Positions 1-7,607 are shown, counted from the stretch's first letter. The stretch: 24,415 nt of DNA from CAZPDM01 sp964585305 (GCA_964585305.1 CAZPDM010000068.1:1-24415); one strand, 5' to 3'. Program-made: numbers and translations. The notes: generated by a model not told the origin, from the letters alone.

Positions 1-35
1 AAGCCTTTCATCCTCACTAGTTATCTAGTTAGGAC

Positions 36-143
36 TTATAGCCAACAGTTCGCACTCATATTATAACTCCCATAAAGTATAAATAGAATAGATATAACTC
101 CAATAAAAAAAACTATCAAATAACGACGTAGCTTAGCTTTCAT
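36..143 (-). CDS. possible 35-aa single-pass membrane peptide
   Basis: A short open frame starts with ATG at 143 and stops with TAA at 36-38. The predicted peptide begins MKAKLRRYL, four basic residues, followed by one hydrophobic stretch (about residues 9-24), and ends in NCWL. Basic N-terminus plus one hydrophobic helix fits an inner-membrane microprotein or a stray signal-like sequence. A weak purine stretch (GGATAGAAAAGA) precedes the ATG. It lies downstream of the terminator of the next gene on the same strand. No family is recognised and such short frames arise by chance in AT-rich DNA, so confidence is low. Confidence 0.22.
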   Translation of the reverse strand: MKAKLRRYLIVFFIGVISILFILYGSYNMSANCWL

Positions 144-246
144 TCTTTTCTATCCAATGCTTTTAATGCTTTTAAAGACATACTCTCTGCCATAAATAAA
201 GGGTTAGCGATTTCTCGCACTTTTTATTAAAACTAGAAAAATTTAA

Positions 247-265
247 GGGGACGTTTTACGTCCCC
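247..265 (-). terminator. intrinsic terminator after the 287-aa gene
   Basis: A perfect 7-bp stem (GGGGACG / CGTCCCC) with a 5-base loop lies just past the stop codon of the minus-strand gene that ends at 271. Read on the minus strand it is followed by TTAAATTTTTC, a U-rich tail, so it should end that transcript. It is the only G+C-rich block in the local sequence. Confidence 0.75.
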
Positions 266-270
266 AAGAA

Positions 271-1134
271 TTATATTTTACATAAAGCACGATTATCAAT
301 AGCTGACTTTAATTCTACAGCTTTTTCATAATCTTCATGAAATAAGGCGACAAAATATTCTTGATAAAGATTAGGTATTTCTTGTTTAAGCCATTCTAAA
401 CAATCAGCCTTAACTTTAAATAACAGAGATGTTTCTGAAGAAACAGGTTTATATAATTTTAAAGTAAGATACAAGACATCTACAGAATCTGCCATTTCAA
501 TCCACTGTTGATATGTGCCAGATTTTATTATTTCTGCAACGTTTTTAGTGTTTAGGTAGGGAATCTTTTTTTGAAAATCACTAATTATTTTATAAAAATA
601 TTCAAGATCAACATTATCTTGTTCGCGACGTGCGCGACTCATTTTCCAAATTTGAGCGGCCAGTTGAAAAAGTGCAGCATAAATTATTTGAGGTTCATAC
701 GTACGACGCTTATGAAATAATTCGTGTACAAACTCCTGTAATAATCTCAAATAAATATTTTCTTTATATATTGTTGTGTATTGAGATACTGCTTGCTCCA
801 AAGAAATTTGAGACAATGTATCTGCCTCAATTTCTTCATTTGAAAGGGAAATTAAATCACGAAAATCTTTTTGAGTCAATTCTTGAAGTTCATCCCAAGG
901 TAATTCTTTATTAAGCGGAGTATCTTTCATAAAGATTGGCTCAAAAACTTCAGGAAGAATAAGCCTTCCAGATTGAATTTCTTCTCGAAGGGATTCTTTC
1001 AAAGATGTTCCATTAATATCCAAGGAGCAAAGGAGTTTTTTTCGCGCTTCCCCAACGGTATCTAAATAAAAGAAGGCTCGTCCTTTAATTTCTTCCGGAG
1101 TTCCAATATCAAATTTTAATATATTTGGGCTCAT
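271..1134 (-). CDS. hypothetical protein with UVR-like C-terminal motif
   Basis: A 287-aa, mostly alpha-helical, soluble protein with no signal peptide or membrane segment. I do not recognise the family. The last 28 residues contain EDYEKAVELKSAI (about 268-280), which resembles the UVR motif found at the C-terminus of UvrB, in UvrC and in McsA/ClpC-type proteins (pattern EDFEKAAELRDxI), where it mediates protein-protein contact. That is motif resemblance only and gives no evidence of a repair role. The middle (about 120-180) is rich in aromatic and basic residues. The ATG at 1134 is preceded by AGGGA with 8 bases spacing, and a good promoter lies upstream (1187-1215). A hairpin terminator follows, so the gene looks like a single-gene transcription unit. 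Confidence 0.7.
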   Translation of the reverse strand: MSPNILKFDIGTPEEIKGRAFFYLDTVGEARKKLLCSLDINGTSLKESLREEIQSGRLILPEVFEPIFMKDTPLNKELPWDELQELTQKDFRDLISLSNEEIEADTLSQISLEQAVSQYTTIYKENIYLRLLQEFVHELFHKRRTYEPQIIYAALFQLAAQIWKMSRARREQDNVDLEYFYKIISDFQKKIPYLNTKNVAEIIKSGTYQQWIEMADSVDVLYLTLKLYKPVSSETSLLFKVKADCLEWLKQEIPNLYQEYFVALFHEDYEKAVELKSAIDNRALCKI

Positions 1135-1186
1135 AGCGTTTATCCCTGCCTTCCCTTGCGTAATTTAATATTTGAATTATGGTTGG

Positions 1187-1215
1187 ATTTTATCATAAAA
1201 AAATAGGAATTTCAA
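1187..1215 (-). promoter_or_regulatory. sigma-70-like promoter of the 287-aa gene
   Basis: On the minus strand, TTGAAA (1210-1215) and TAAAAT (1187-1192) are separated by exactly 17 bases. This is 5/6 match at each box with ideal spacing, about 50 bases upstream of the ATG at 1134. The region is AT-rich, so chance matches are possible, but spacing and position are right. Confidence 0.55.
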
Positions 1216-1290
1216 TTATTTTTTTTGTTTTTATTAAAAATAACGAGGAAATTTGAAATTTGTTTGAAAAATCCCATTTTTTAGATAAAT

Positions 1291-2628
1291 TTAGGCAGCC
1301 TTCTTAGGAGGATTTGGTGGGTGAAATGACGGTTTCATTTTAGAGAATAAATGAATAAGTAATTTGGGTGAAGAAATATTCTGCACAGTTCTTACTTCAT
1401 GGATCTTACGAATGAAAATAAAATAGATAGCATACCTCATAAGACCACTTATAACAAAAAGACTTGTATATGGTAGTAAGAAATGGCTTCTTGCAAATGC
1501 ACCAAATAAGCCACCTAAAAATATAGCCATACCATTGATTACATTATAGTATGAAATATATTTTAGACGATGATCTCGATCAATCATATCAAAAAAAATA
1601 TTAAATACGGAAAGTTCAAAACCTGCCCAGACAAACCCAGAATATATTTGCGCCAGAATAAAATACCATATTGGTCCATTAAAACACCAAAGTATTGGAG
1701 CTAGAGGCATAAGAAAACCACTTAATACAAGGACTTTTCGAGTTCCAAATTCATCACAAATTTGCCCCCAGTATGGTAATACCAAACATTTGCTAATTGT
1801 GCCAATAGCAAGAATAATATATGCCAAAAAATAACTGACATTTAACTCATCAATTAAAAATTTTGTTGTATAGGTTGTACTTGTATAAATAGAAAAATTG
1901 ATGAGACACATAAAAAGAACAAACGAACCATAATTACTTTTTGGGAGTAATTGCAAAAATTTAACAAAAGTGTTTTCTGAAGTGGGAAGAGGTGTGTAAG
2001 AAGGATCATATTTTAATTTTAAAAAATAAGCAGAGACAAAGCGTGCAATTAAGGCAATGCTGAAAACAAAAGCAAAACCTAGATAAATATTGCTAAAATA
2101 ATTTTCGCAAGTTTTGATAATAAAACCGCCTAAAATCATAGAAGAAAAAGTTGCAATTTCCATGATTCTATTCCGAGTGCCAAAATATGCACCTCGAATT
2201 TCATCAGGAACTAAATCTCCAATCCAACTATTCCATATAGGAGTAATTATATTACCAAAAATATTGTAAAAAATTGCACAAAGAATTAAATAACTTACAC
2301 GTCCATTTGGATTGCAAAAGTAAATTAACAAAATAGGAAAAAATGTAATAGCTTGAAGGCTTGCTCCTAAAGCTACTACAAACCTACGAGATTGTAGCCA
2401 TAAAATTAAATGATGAGAAACTAGTTGAATGATGGAACCTAAAACTTGAGGTAGTGTACCTAAAAGTGCAAGCTGGGTGTCTGTAGCCTTTAAAAATACA
2501 GCATAAGGAGATATTGAATTTGCGCCTAACCCAACTTTTATTGAATAAAAAACTCCATCAATAATCGAATAAATTAGACTTTTTTTTATTTTAGGATTTT
2601 GATCTAAATAAGGAGTGGTAGGGATCAT
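1291..2628 (-). CDS. major facilitator superfamily transporter
   Basis: A 445-aa integral membrane protein with about 12 hydrophobic segments, matching the usual MFS length. The segment WNSWIGDLVPDEIRGAYFG (about residues 132-150), followed by TRNR, is the typical cytoplasmic loop between helices 4 and 5 in a group of poorly characterised bacterial MFS permeases. A second MFS-like loop, GQICDEFGTRKVLV, is in the C-terminal half (about 283-296), where motif A of the second six-helix bundle is expected. Substrate cannot be told from sequence. A stop lies in frame just upstream of the ATG at 2628, which fixes the start, yet there is no normally spaced Shine-Dalgarno: a perfect GGAGGTG sits 32 bases further upstream. 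It follows the GGDEF gene by 62 bases on the same strand and may be co-transcribed. No clear terminator follows it. Confidence 0.85.
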   Translation of the reverse strand: MIPTTPYLDQNPKIKKSLIYSIIDGVFYSIKVGLGANSISPYAVFLKATDTQLALLGTLPQVLGSIIQLVSHHLILWLQSRRFVVALGASLQAITFFPILLIYFCNPNGRVSYLILCAIFYNIFGNIITPIWNSWIGDLVPDEIRGAYFGTRNRIMEIATFSSMILGGFIIKTCENYFSNIYLGFAFVFSIALIARFVSAYFLKLKYDPSYTPLPTSENTFVKFLQLLPKSNYGSFVLFMCLINFSIYTSTTYTTKFLIDELNVSYFLAYIILAIGTISKCLVLPYWGQICDEFGTRKVLVLSGFLMPLAPILWCFNGPIWYFILAQIYSGFVWAGFELSVFNIFFDMIDRDHRLKYISYYNVINGMAIFLGGLFGAFARSHFLLPYTSLFVISGLMRYAIYFIFIRKIHEVRTVQNISSPKLLIHLFSKMKPSFHPPNPPKKAA

Positions 2629-2690
2629 AGTTGGCGTTACTTAAAGAAAACTTTTTGTAACACCTCCAATTTTTTTAAATAAAAATTCTT

Positions 2691-3851
2691 TTAATTACTG
2701 CCAATAACACAATTTCTTCCAGAGGCTTTTGCTAAATATAATGCTTGATCAGTACGATCAATCCAAGCCGCTAGATGCTCACCTTCTCTAAGCATAGAAA
2801 CACCTATACTAAGAGTAAGGTTAATTTTTTTAAAGTCAGGCTGTAAAAAAAAACTATGTTGAGCAATTTCTTGCCGTATTTCTTCAGCTCGATTCATTGC
2901 AAAATTATAATTTTTCGGAATGAAAAGCATAAATTCTTCTCCACCATATCGGCAAGGGATTTCTTGTGGACGTAAAATTTTTTGTAAGAGGAAAGAAAAC
3001 TGTTGCAAAATTTGATCGCCAGCAAGATGATTAAAATTATCATTTATATCTTTAAAATGATCCAAATCCATTAAAAGAAGAGAAAACGATTGCCGATTTA
3101 ATTGTGTCTGACTAATTTCATCCGCGATAATTTGAAGAAAATATCCACGACAGTAGATTTGACATAATGAATCTAATGTAGCTTTTTGATATAACCACGA
3201 TTGAGAAACCGCCATGCCAATATGATTGGCAAGAATTGCAACAAAAAATTTAGATAGCCGTAATGGCAAATTGCTTGCTACAGCAAGAACACCAATAACT
3301 GGACAAGGAAAAACCCGTGTGTCTCGTAATATAGGAATAGGAGCTAATATCCAATACGACAATTTCTGGAATGAGGAAAATGGCCAGACTATTTGTTTAG
3401 AATTTCTTAAAATTTTAAATCGGCAATGTCGATATACCCAATCAATAGGGTGATGTTTGCCAGATATTTTTATATTGGGCCAATTCTCTTTAGGAATGTG
3501 GCTACTTAGTAGCAATTCCATTGGTTGATCTATTTTTTTTTGAAGAAACAAGAAAAAAGATTGTGGATTAAAGGATTCAAGTAGTTCATTTGTCTTTTCT
3601 ACAATCTCTGAAAGTTCTTGTTGTCCCCAAAAATTTTTTCGGAATTCAGATAATAAATTTAATAATTTTTGTTCGTGTGATAGCATTTGTTTATAATAAA
3701 TTAAAGAGAAAAAAACATTTATAGAATTTTGCTTATAGTACCTAAATGGAAATTTTTTAAAAAAATTTGGCTTATTAGGCCAGAAGTTAAGTTTGCTTAT
3801 TCTATCTATTTCTTTTTTTTTTTCAATAGCAATTTTTTTATAGTATGGCAT
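2691..3851 (-). CDS. GGDEF-domain diguanylate cyclase
   Basis: A 386-aa protein expected to make cyclic di-GMP from two GTP. The C-terminal GGDEF domain (about 225-384) keeps the metal/GTP-binding MDLDHFKDIND (261-271), the GD at 278-279 and the active-site signature RYGGEEF (301-307). The inhibitory I-site, normally RxxD five residues before the signature, reads RPQE (294-297), so product feedback may be altered. The first conserved block (DSLCQIYCR instead of DxLTGLxNR) is divergent. Residues about 60-220 look like a GAF-type sensor domain, inferred from position and composition only. The first 55 residues are very Lys/Phe-rich, and Met56 is an alternative start. Neither start has a strong ribosome binding site. 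It is followed after 62 bases by the MFS gene. Confidence 0.85.
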   Translation of the reverse strand: MPYYKKIAIEKKKEIDRISKLNFWPNKPNFFKKFPFRYYKQNSINVFFSLIYYKQMLSHEQKLLNLLSEFRKNFWGQQELSEIVEKTNELLESFNPQSFFLFLQKKIDQPMELLLSSHIPKENWPNIKISGKHHPIDWVYRHCRFKILRNSKQIVWPFSSFQKLSYWILAPIPILRDTRVFPCPVIGVLAVASNLPLRLSKFFVAILANHIGMAVSQSWLYQKATLDSLCQIYCRGYFLQIIADEISQTQLNRQSFSLLLMDLDHFKDINDNFNHLAGDQILQQFSFLLQKILRPQEIPCRYGGEEFMLFIPKNYNFAMNRAEEIRQEIAQHSFFLQPDFKKINLTLSIGVSMLREGEHLAAWIDRTDQALYLAKASGRNCVIGSN

Positions 3852-3895
3852 TTTTTCTTAAAAATAGTAGATGTTGAAGAAAAAAATATTTTTTA

Positions 3896-3923
3896 TTGAA
3901 AGATAGCTGCGATTATGTAATAA
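3896..3923 (+). promoter_or_regulatory. probable promoter of the outer-membrane protein gene
   Basis: TTGAAA (3896-3901) and TAATAA (3918-3923) are 16 bases apart, 60 bases upstream of the ATG at 3984. Immediately after it is an A/T-only 7-bp hairpin (AAAAACT / AGTTTTT, 3928-3944) followed by Ts, which would sit at the very start of the transcript and could attenuate or protect it. The assignment rests on consensus resemblance alone. Confidence 0.4.
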
Positions 3924-3983
3924 TATGAAAAACTATTAGTTTTTTTTAAAACTTCTTTTTCATAAGAAATTGGGGAGAATTTT

Positions 3984-4805
3984 ATGAAACAATTGGTAAT
4001 TATTTTTCTATGTTTAGCAACTTTTAATATAATTTCAGCACAAAATTTTGATTATACTACAAGTGGAGAAAGCCTTAGATTTATTGATTCAGCTCCTGTT
4101 GCAGTTGCACAAGAACCCCAAAAAATTCAACAAAATGAAGAAATGTTCTTGTATACAGCAGGGATTCGTTTTGGCTTAGGATATTCTGCATCATTTCCTA
4201 AATTTGATTTTGAAAAAACAGGAATATGGGAAGGCTTGGAAGCAAGAGTTGTAGATTCTGATTTAGATCAAGGATTTTTGTGGCCCGCTCCTATAGTAAA
4301 CTTTGAATTTAAACTTGGTATGCCAAAACCACTTCATTATTTTTCTGTTGGTATAGCTGTTGATTATCATATTGTTCCAATAGAGGGGATGTCTCTTGAA
4401 ATAGAAAGTCTTACCCGAAGAAAAACAAAACAAGAGGATATTTGTGATGTCCATGTTATCTCTGTTCTAGCATTTTTAGAGTTCCGTTATCCTTTTAAAG
4501 TGGGAGATACTTGGATGGCACCCTATATCAAATGTGGTTTAGGTGCTAGTTTTCCCATACATGATAATTCTGATCTACTAGATCTAGATGGATCAGCATT
4601 TTCTTTTATGACAGCCATTGGTGTTGAGTATTATCTTAATAAAGATGTAAGCGTATTTTTTGAACCACGTTGGAATTATACTAGTCCTGGGATGACTTTT
4701 TATCCTTATGACAATAATAGCAAATTCAGTGGAGATCTTTCACTATATAACCTTTCTGTTATGATAGGTGTCAATATTTATCTAGGTGTTGGAAAAACTT
4801 TATAG
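3984..4805 (+). CDS. outer-membrane beta-barrel protein
   Basis: A 273-aa exported protein of unknown specific role. Residues 1-19 form a signal peptide with predicted cleavage at ISA|QNF. The mature part alternates hydrophobic and polar residues with many aromatic/Gly strand ends (for example IRFGLGYSASF, YIKCGLGASF, GVEYYLNKDVSVFFEPRWNY), the pattern of a small 8- to 10-strand barrel of the OmpA/OmpW-like or outer-membrane-protein-beta-barrel type. It ends in strands (LYNLSVMIGVNIYLGVG), also normal for barrels, although the last residue is Leu rather than Phe. GGGGAG precedes the ATG with good spacing, and a 17-bp hairpin terminator follows, so it is a single-gene unit. No plug or peptidoglycan-binding domain is visible. 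Confidence 0.75.
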   Translation: MKQLVIIFLCLATFNIISAQNFDYTTSGESLRFIDSAPVAVAQEPQKIQQNEEMFLYTAGIRFGLGYSASFPKFDFEKTGIWEGLEARVVDSDLDQGFLWPAPIVNFEFKLGMPKPLHYFSVGIAVDYHIVPIEGMSLEIESLTRRKTKQEDICDVHVISVLAFLEFRYPFKVGDTWMAPYIKCGLGASFPIHDNSDLLDLDGSAFSFMTAIGVEYYLNKDVSVFFEPRWNYTSPGMTFYPYDNNSKFSGDLSLYNLSVMIGVNIYLGVGKTL

Positions 4806-4874
4806 AAAAAATGTTGGTTAAAGTATATTGACAAAATTCAAAACAAATATTTTTAATAGAATTTTTTGATAAAA

Positions 4875-4911
4875 AAAATATGTGGTTGCAACTATTGCAA
4901 TCACATATTTT
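4875..4911 (+). terminator. intrinsic terminator after the outer-membrane protein gene
   Basis: A near-perfect 17-bp stem (arms 4875-4891 and 4895-4911, loop CTA, one G-T pair) is centred on TATGTGGTTGCA / TGCAATCACATA. Its right arm ends in Ts and is followed by CATAACTTTTTT. It ends the upstream transcript. It also contains the GTG at 4882 that would otherwise look like a start of the next gene, arguing against that start. Confidence 0.7.
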
Positions 4912-4923
4912 CATAACTTTTTT

Positions 4924-5925
4924 ATGAAAACTATTTTATATCATACAAAAACACATAATCCCTGGCTAAATTTAGCTAGAGAAGAATATTTATTCAACTC
5001 CATATCTCAAAATAATATTTCCCATATAATTTTTTATCTTTGGCAAAACCAAAATACCATTGTTATTGGAAAGAACCAAAATCCATGGAAAGAGTGCCAA
5101 ATTCCTCTTTTAGAAAAAGAAAATGTCTATTTAGCGCGTAGAATCTCAGGCGGTGGAGCGGTTTTCCATGATCTTGGAAATTTAAATTTTACATTTATTA
5201 TCCCTAAAGAAATGTACGATTTATCTAGGCAGTTAAAAGTCATTTTAAATGCAATGCAGTCATTAGGGATACCTGCAGAATTTAAAGGACGAAATGATTT
5301 AGTTGTTCAAGATCGCAAATTTTCGGGAAATGCTTTTTGCTATCAATCTAAACAAGCCCTTCATCATGGAACAATTTTAGTTTCAGCAGACTTAGAAAAA
5401 TTAACACGTTATTTACAAGTATCTCAAGATAAAATCAAATCTAAAGGAGTATCTTCAGTACGCTCTCGAGTAATCAACTTAAACGAATTTGTTCCAGGCT
5501 TGACAATTCAAACAGTAGAACAAGCTTTGAATGATTCTTTTCAAAAAGAGTATGGTGGGTATTCAGAAAAATACTTTGATGATGCTCAATTTGATGCAGA
5601 AGTTTTACAAAAATTATATCAGCGTTATGCTTCCTGGGAATGGAGATTCGGAAATGCTCCAAAATTTGATATTACCTTAGATACACGATTTTCTTGGGGA
5701 GGCATTGAACTTGGCCTTAGTTTAAACGATGCAAAAGTTGTAAAATGTGAGATCTTTTCAGATGCAATGGATGAATTGTTTATTTCGACTATTCCTAGTA
5801 TACTGCATGGAAGTAACTTTAGTTCAAAAGAAATGGGACAACGTATTCGAGATTTTTTTTGGGATATTACACAAATTGAGCAAGCAAAAGAAATTGCAGA
5901 TTGGCTAGAGAAACAAAAATTTTAA
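4924..5925 (+). CDS. lplA: lipoate-protein ligase A
   Basis: A 333-aa enzyme that activates free lipoate with ATP to lipoyl-AMP and transfers it to a lysine of lipoyl domains (E2 subunits, GcvH). Seen: the LplA/BirA-fold signature ARRISGGGAVFHD (71-83), NLNFTF (86-91), KGRNDLVVQDRKFSGNA (121-137) with Lys132 in the position of the adenylate-contacting lysine of E. coli LplA, HHGTIL (147-152) and SVRSRVINLNEF (178-189). The remainder matches the C-terminal accessory domain, so this is a full two-domain enzyme. I chose ATG 4924 over the in-frame GTG 4882 because the latter lies inside the preceding terminator stem and adds 14 residues before the conserved start MKTILY. A gap of 72 bases separates it from the phosphatase gene. 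Its presence implies scavenging of external lipoate. Confidence 0.92.
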   Translation: MKTILYHTKTHNPWLNLAREEYLFNSISQNNISHIIFYLWQNQNTIVIGKNQNPWKECQIPLLEKENVYLARRISGGGAVFHDLGNLNFTFIIPKEMYDLSRQLKVILNAMQSLGIPAEFKGRNDLVVQDRKFSGNAFCYQSKQALHHGTILVSADLEKLTRYLQVSQDKIKSKGVSSVRSRVINLNEFVPGLTIQTVEQALNDSFQKEYGGYSEKYFDDAQFDAEVLQKLYQRYASWEWRFGNAPKFDITLDTRFSWGGIELGLSLNDAKVVKCEIFSDAMDELFISTIPSILHGSNFSSKEMGQRIRDFFWDITQIEQAKEIADWLEKQKF

Positions 5926-5997
5926 AAATTTATAAGAAAATATTGACTGAAAACACTTTCTTCTTAAGAAAAACAACTTTGTAATAGAAAGAAATTT

Positions 5998-6507
5998 ATG
6001 GGTTGGAAAAATTTTAGTTTTGTTATTCCGAAATGGCTAGCTGGAATGTCTTATCCAGGTTATGGCTCAAATCTTCAAGAGAACCTAAATATTCTTAAAG
6101 AAAAGGGAATTAGTGCAATTGTTAGTTTTACAGAAGAAACTCTTTCAGAAGATATTTTATTTCAAAATGGGTTTGAGTATCTACATATACCTGTTCAAGA
6201 TTTTTCTGTTCCTACTATAGAACAAGCCCATCAAACAGTTGAATTCGTAAATAAAATGATAAAAGAAAAACGCGGGGTTGTTTTTCACTGCTATGCTGGA
6301 CAAGGTAGAACGGGAACAATGCTAGCATGTTATTTTGTCAGCCTTGGAATACCCGCTCAAGATGCTATTTTTCAAATTCGTAATTTGCGCCCCGGTTCTA
6401 TAGAAACAACCGAACAAGAACGATTTATTTTTTTATATGAAAAAAACTGTCCAAAGAAAAAAATTGAATTCCCTGAAATTAAAAAAGATGAATCTCCTTC
6501 AAAATGA
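5998..6507 (+). CDS. dual-specificity protein phosphatase, VHZ/DUSP23-like
   Basis: A 169-aa cysteine-dependent phosphatase. The PTP loop HCYAGQGRTGT (97-107) has the full HCx5R signature: nucleophile Cys98 and phosphate-binding Arg104. Asp68 in VQDFSVPT is in position to be the general acid. The N-terminal block NFSFVIPKWLAGMSYP (5-20) and the block RTGTMLACYFV...IRNLRPGSIET (104-137) closely resemble the small eukaryotic-type phosphatase VHZ (DUSP23) as I remember it, including the RPGSIET helix cap. Residues after 150 are a Lys/Glu-rich tail. No signal peptide, so cytosolic. Substrate could be phosphoprotein or a small phosphorylated metabolite. Its stop overlaps the start of the following lipoprotein gene by four bases (ATGA), so the two are translationally coupled. 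Confidence 0.88.
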   Translation: MGWKNFSFVIPKWLAGMSYPGYGSNLQENLNILKEKGISAIVSFTEETLSEDILFQNGFEYLHIPVQDFSVPTIEQAHQTVEFVNKMIKEKRGVVFHCYAGQGRTGTMLACYFVSLGIPAQDAIFQIRNLRPGSIETTEQERFIFLYEKNCPKKKIEFPEIKKDESPSK

Positions 6508-7472
6508 GAAAATATACCAATCATATAGTAATCTTTTCTATAGTGTTTTCGCTCATTTTAGGGTGCGCAACTCCTGTTAAAACGTCCCTTTCTTTCCCAA
6601 TTTTTTCGTTCTCAAAATACCAAGATTGGACAATTGCTTCTCTTGCATTAACATATCCCTATCAACAAATTCAAATCGCGCATGTTTGGGAACACCTCAT
6701 TCTGCGGCATCTTCGTATACTTTACCCACAATATCTTTATACAGCTCAAACCCGTCCCAACTGCATTATCATAGAATGCACTTATCCAATTCAAGATAAT
6801 TTAGCATTATCTCGTTTGCTAGAAGAAATACTATTTTTTAAGATTTTACAAAAAGATTTGCAAGAAGAAATTCAAGTTTTAAAAGCAGAAAAATCACTTT
6901 TTTCTTCTACCAATATTCCTGAATTTTCCTCCTTTAATAGTGAGGAAATATTTGATAAAATAAGACAATTTCAGCAAACTTTGCTATTTAAAAGCAATCC
7001 AAGATTATTTATTAGCACGAAATCCTTTATTCCTAAAAATAAAAGAATTCTTGAAAAAAATCATTCGGTTGAAATAATTCAAGCAGATATTCCTATTTCA
7101 GAAACAGATAAGGTTCTTGGCCAGATTCTATCTGTACATCTTAGCCAGATATTATTTAAAGAATTTGTAAATTCAGGGGGAACATACCAAGCTAATACTT
7201 GGTATAAAAAAAATAAATTAGGAATACAAATCTCAATCCCTAAATATTCCTCTTATATCAATTATCAAAAAAAAATATACCAACTTTTAGAAAATTGTCA
7301 AAAAAATGAACTATCCCATACACAATGGGCCATTTTATGGCAACGAACTTGGTTGTACTGTTGTACAAACAATATTTCTTTTCCAAATTGGAATGATTGC
7401 TCAATCTCAAAAGAAATGTTTGCAGAATATTGTAAAAAGTATTATAATCCCCAAAATTGGGATTTTAAATAA
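6504..7472 (+). CDS. M16 (insulinase)-like peptidase lipoprotein
   Basis: A 322-aa predicted lipoprotein: a hydrophobic leader ends in LILGC, a lipobox with Cys21 as lipidation site and Ala at +2 (outer-membrane sorting by the E. coli rule). Residues 59-65, AHVWEHL, form the inverted zinc motif HxxEH (His60, Glu63, His64) of M16 metallopeptidases. EEIQVLKAEKSLF (121-133) lies about 65 residues later, where M16 enzymes place the third zinc ligand (a Glu, usually in ExxVVLxE); Glu129 is the best candidate. The second half (about 212-320) follows the pattern of an M16 C-terminal-type subdomain: SQILFKEFVNSGGTYQ, a central strand pair, then a final helix ending KKYYNPQNW, like KKYLNPxN of the family. 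At 322 aa it is shorter than a normal M16 subunit (about 420), with reduced loops. It is coupled to the phosphatase gene by a 4-base overlap. The family call is from motif order, not a search. Confidence 0.6.
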   Translation: MRKYTNHIVIFSIVFSLILGCATPVKTSLSFPIFSFSKYQDWTIASLALTYPYQQIQIAHVWEHLILRHLRILYPQYLYTAQTRPNCIIIECTYPIQDNLALSRLLEEILFFKILQKDLQEEIQVLKAEKSLFSSTNIPEFSSFNSEEIFDKIRQFQQTLLFKSNPRLFISTKSFIPKNKRILEKNHSVEIIQADIPISETDKVLGQILSVHLSQILFKEFVNSGGTYQANTWYKKNKLGIQISIPKYSSYINYQKKIYQLLENCQKNELSHTQWAILWQRTWLYCCTNNISFPNWNDCSISKEMFAEYCKKYYNPQNWDFK

Positions 7473-7497
7473 AGTAGATAGATTTTTCACTTGAAAA

Positions 7498-7526
7498 ATA
7501 AAACTATTTTGATAAAATAGTTTTAT
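7498..7526. terminator. A/T-rich hairpin after the M16-like gene
   Basis: A perfect 13-bp inverted repeat (ATAAAACTATTTT / AAAATAGTTTTAT) with loop GAT, 25 bases past the lipoprotein stop. There are no G+C-rich pairs at the base and the following U-tract is weak (AGACAAAAATTT), so it may be an inefficient terminator. A second inverted repeat, TATAGAC (7524-7530) and GTCTATA (7544-7550), overlaps its edge; the latter overlaps TATAAT (7547-7552), the best -10 box for the secretin gene, so it could be an operator. Confidence 0.45.
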
Positions 7527-7607
7527 AGACAAAAATTTATTAGGTCTATAATAATACAAAGCATATTTAACCGTTTAAAATGTTAGTTTTTATGGAAGGA
7601 AAAGAGA

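Noticed and set aside
630..914. 94-codon plus-strand open frame antisense to the 287-aa gene
   Set aside because: No ribosome binding site or promoter; the minus-strand gene has promoter, ribosome binding site and terminator.
4882..4923. GTG at 4882 as start of the lipoate ligase
   Set aside because: It lies inside a 17-bp terminator stem, has no ribosome binding site, and adds 14 residues before the conserved N-terminus. ATG 4924 fits the family.
7306..7494. A 62-codon open frame overlapping the end of the M16-like gene, taken as a possible frameshifted C-terminus
   Set aside because: Its translation (Ile/Lys-rich, no M16-like pattern) is an out-of-frame shadow; the main frame ends with a normal KKYYNPxN block.
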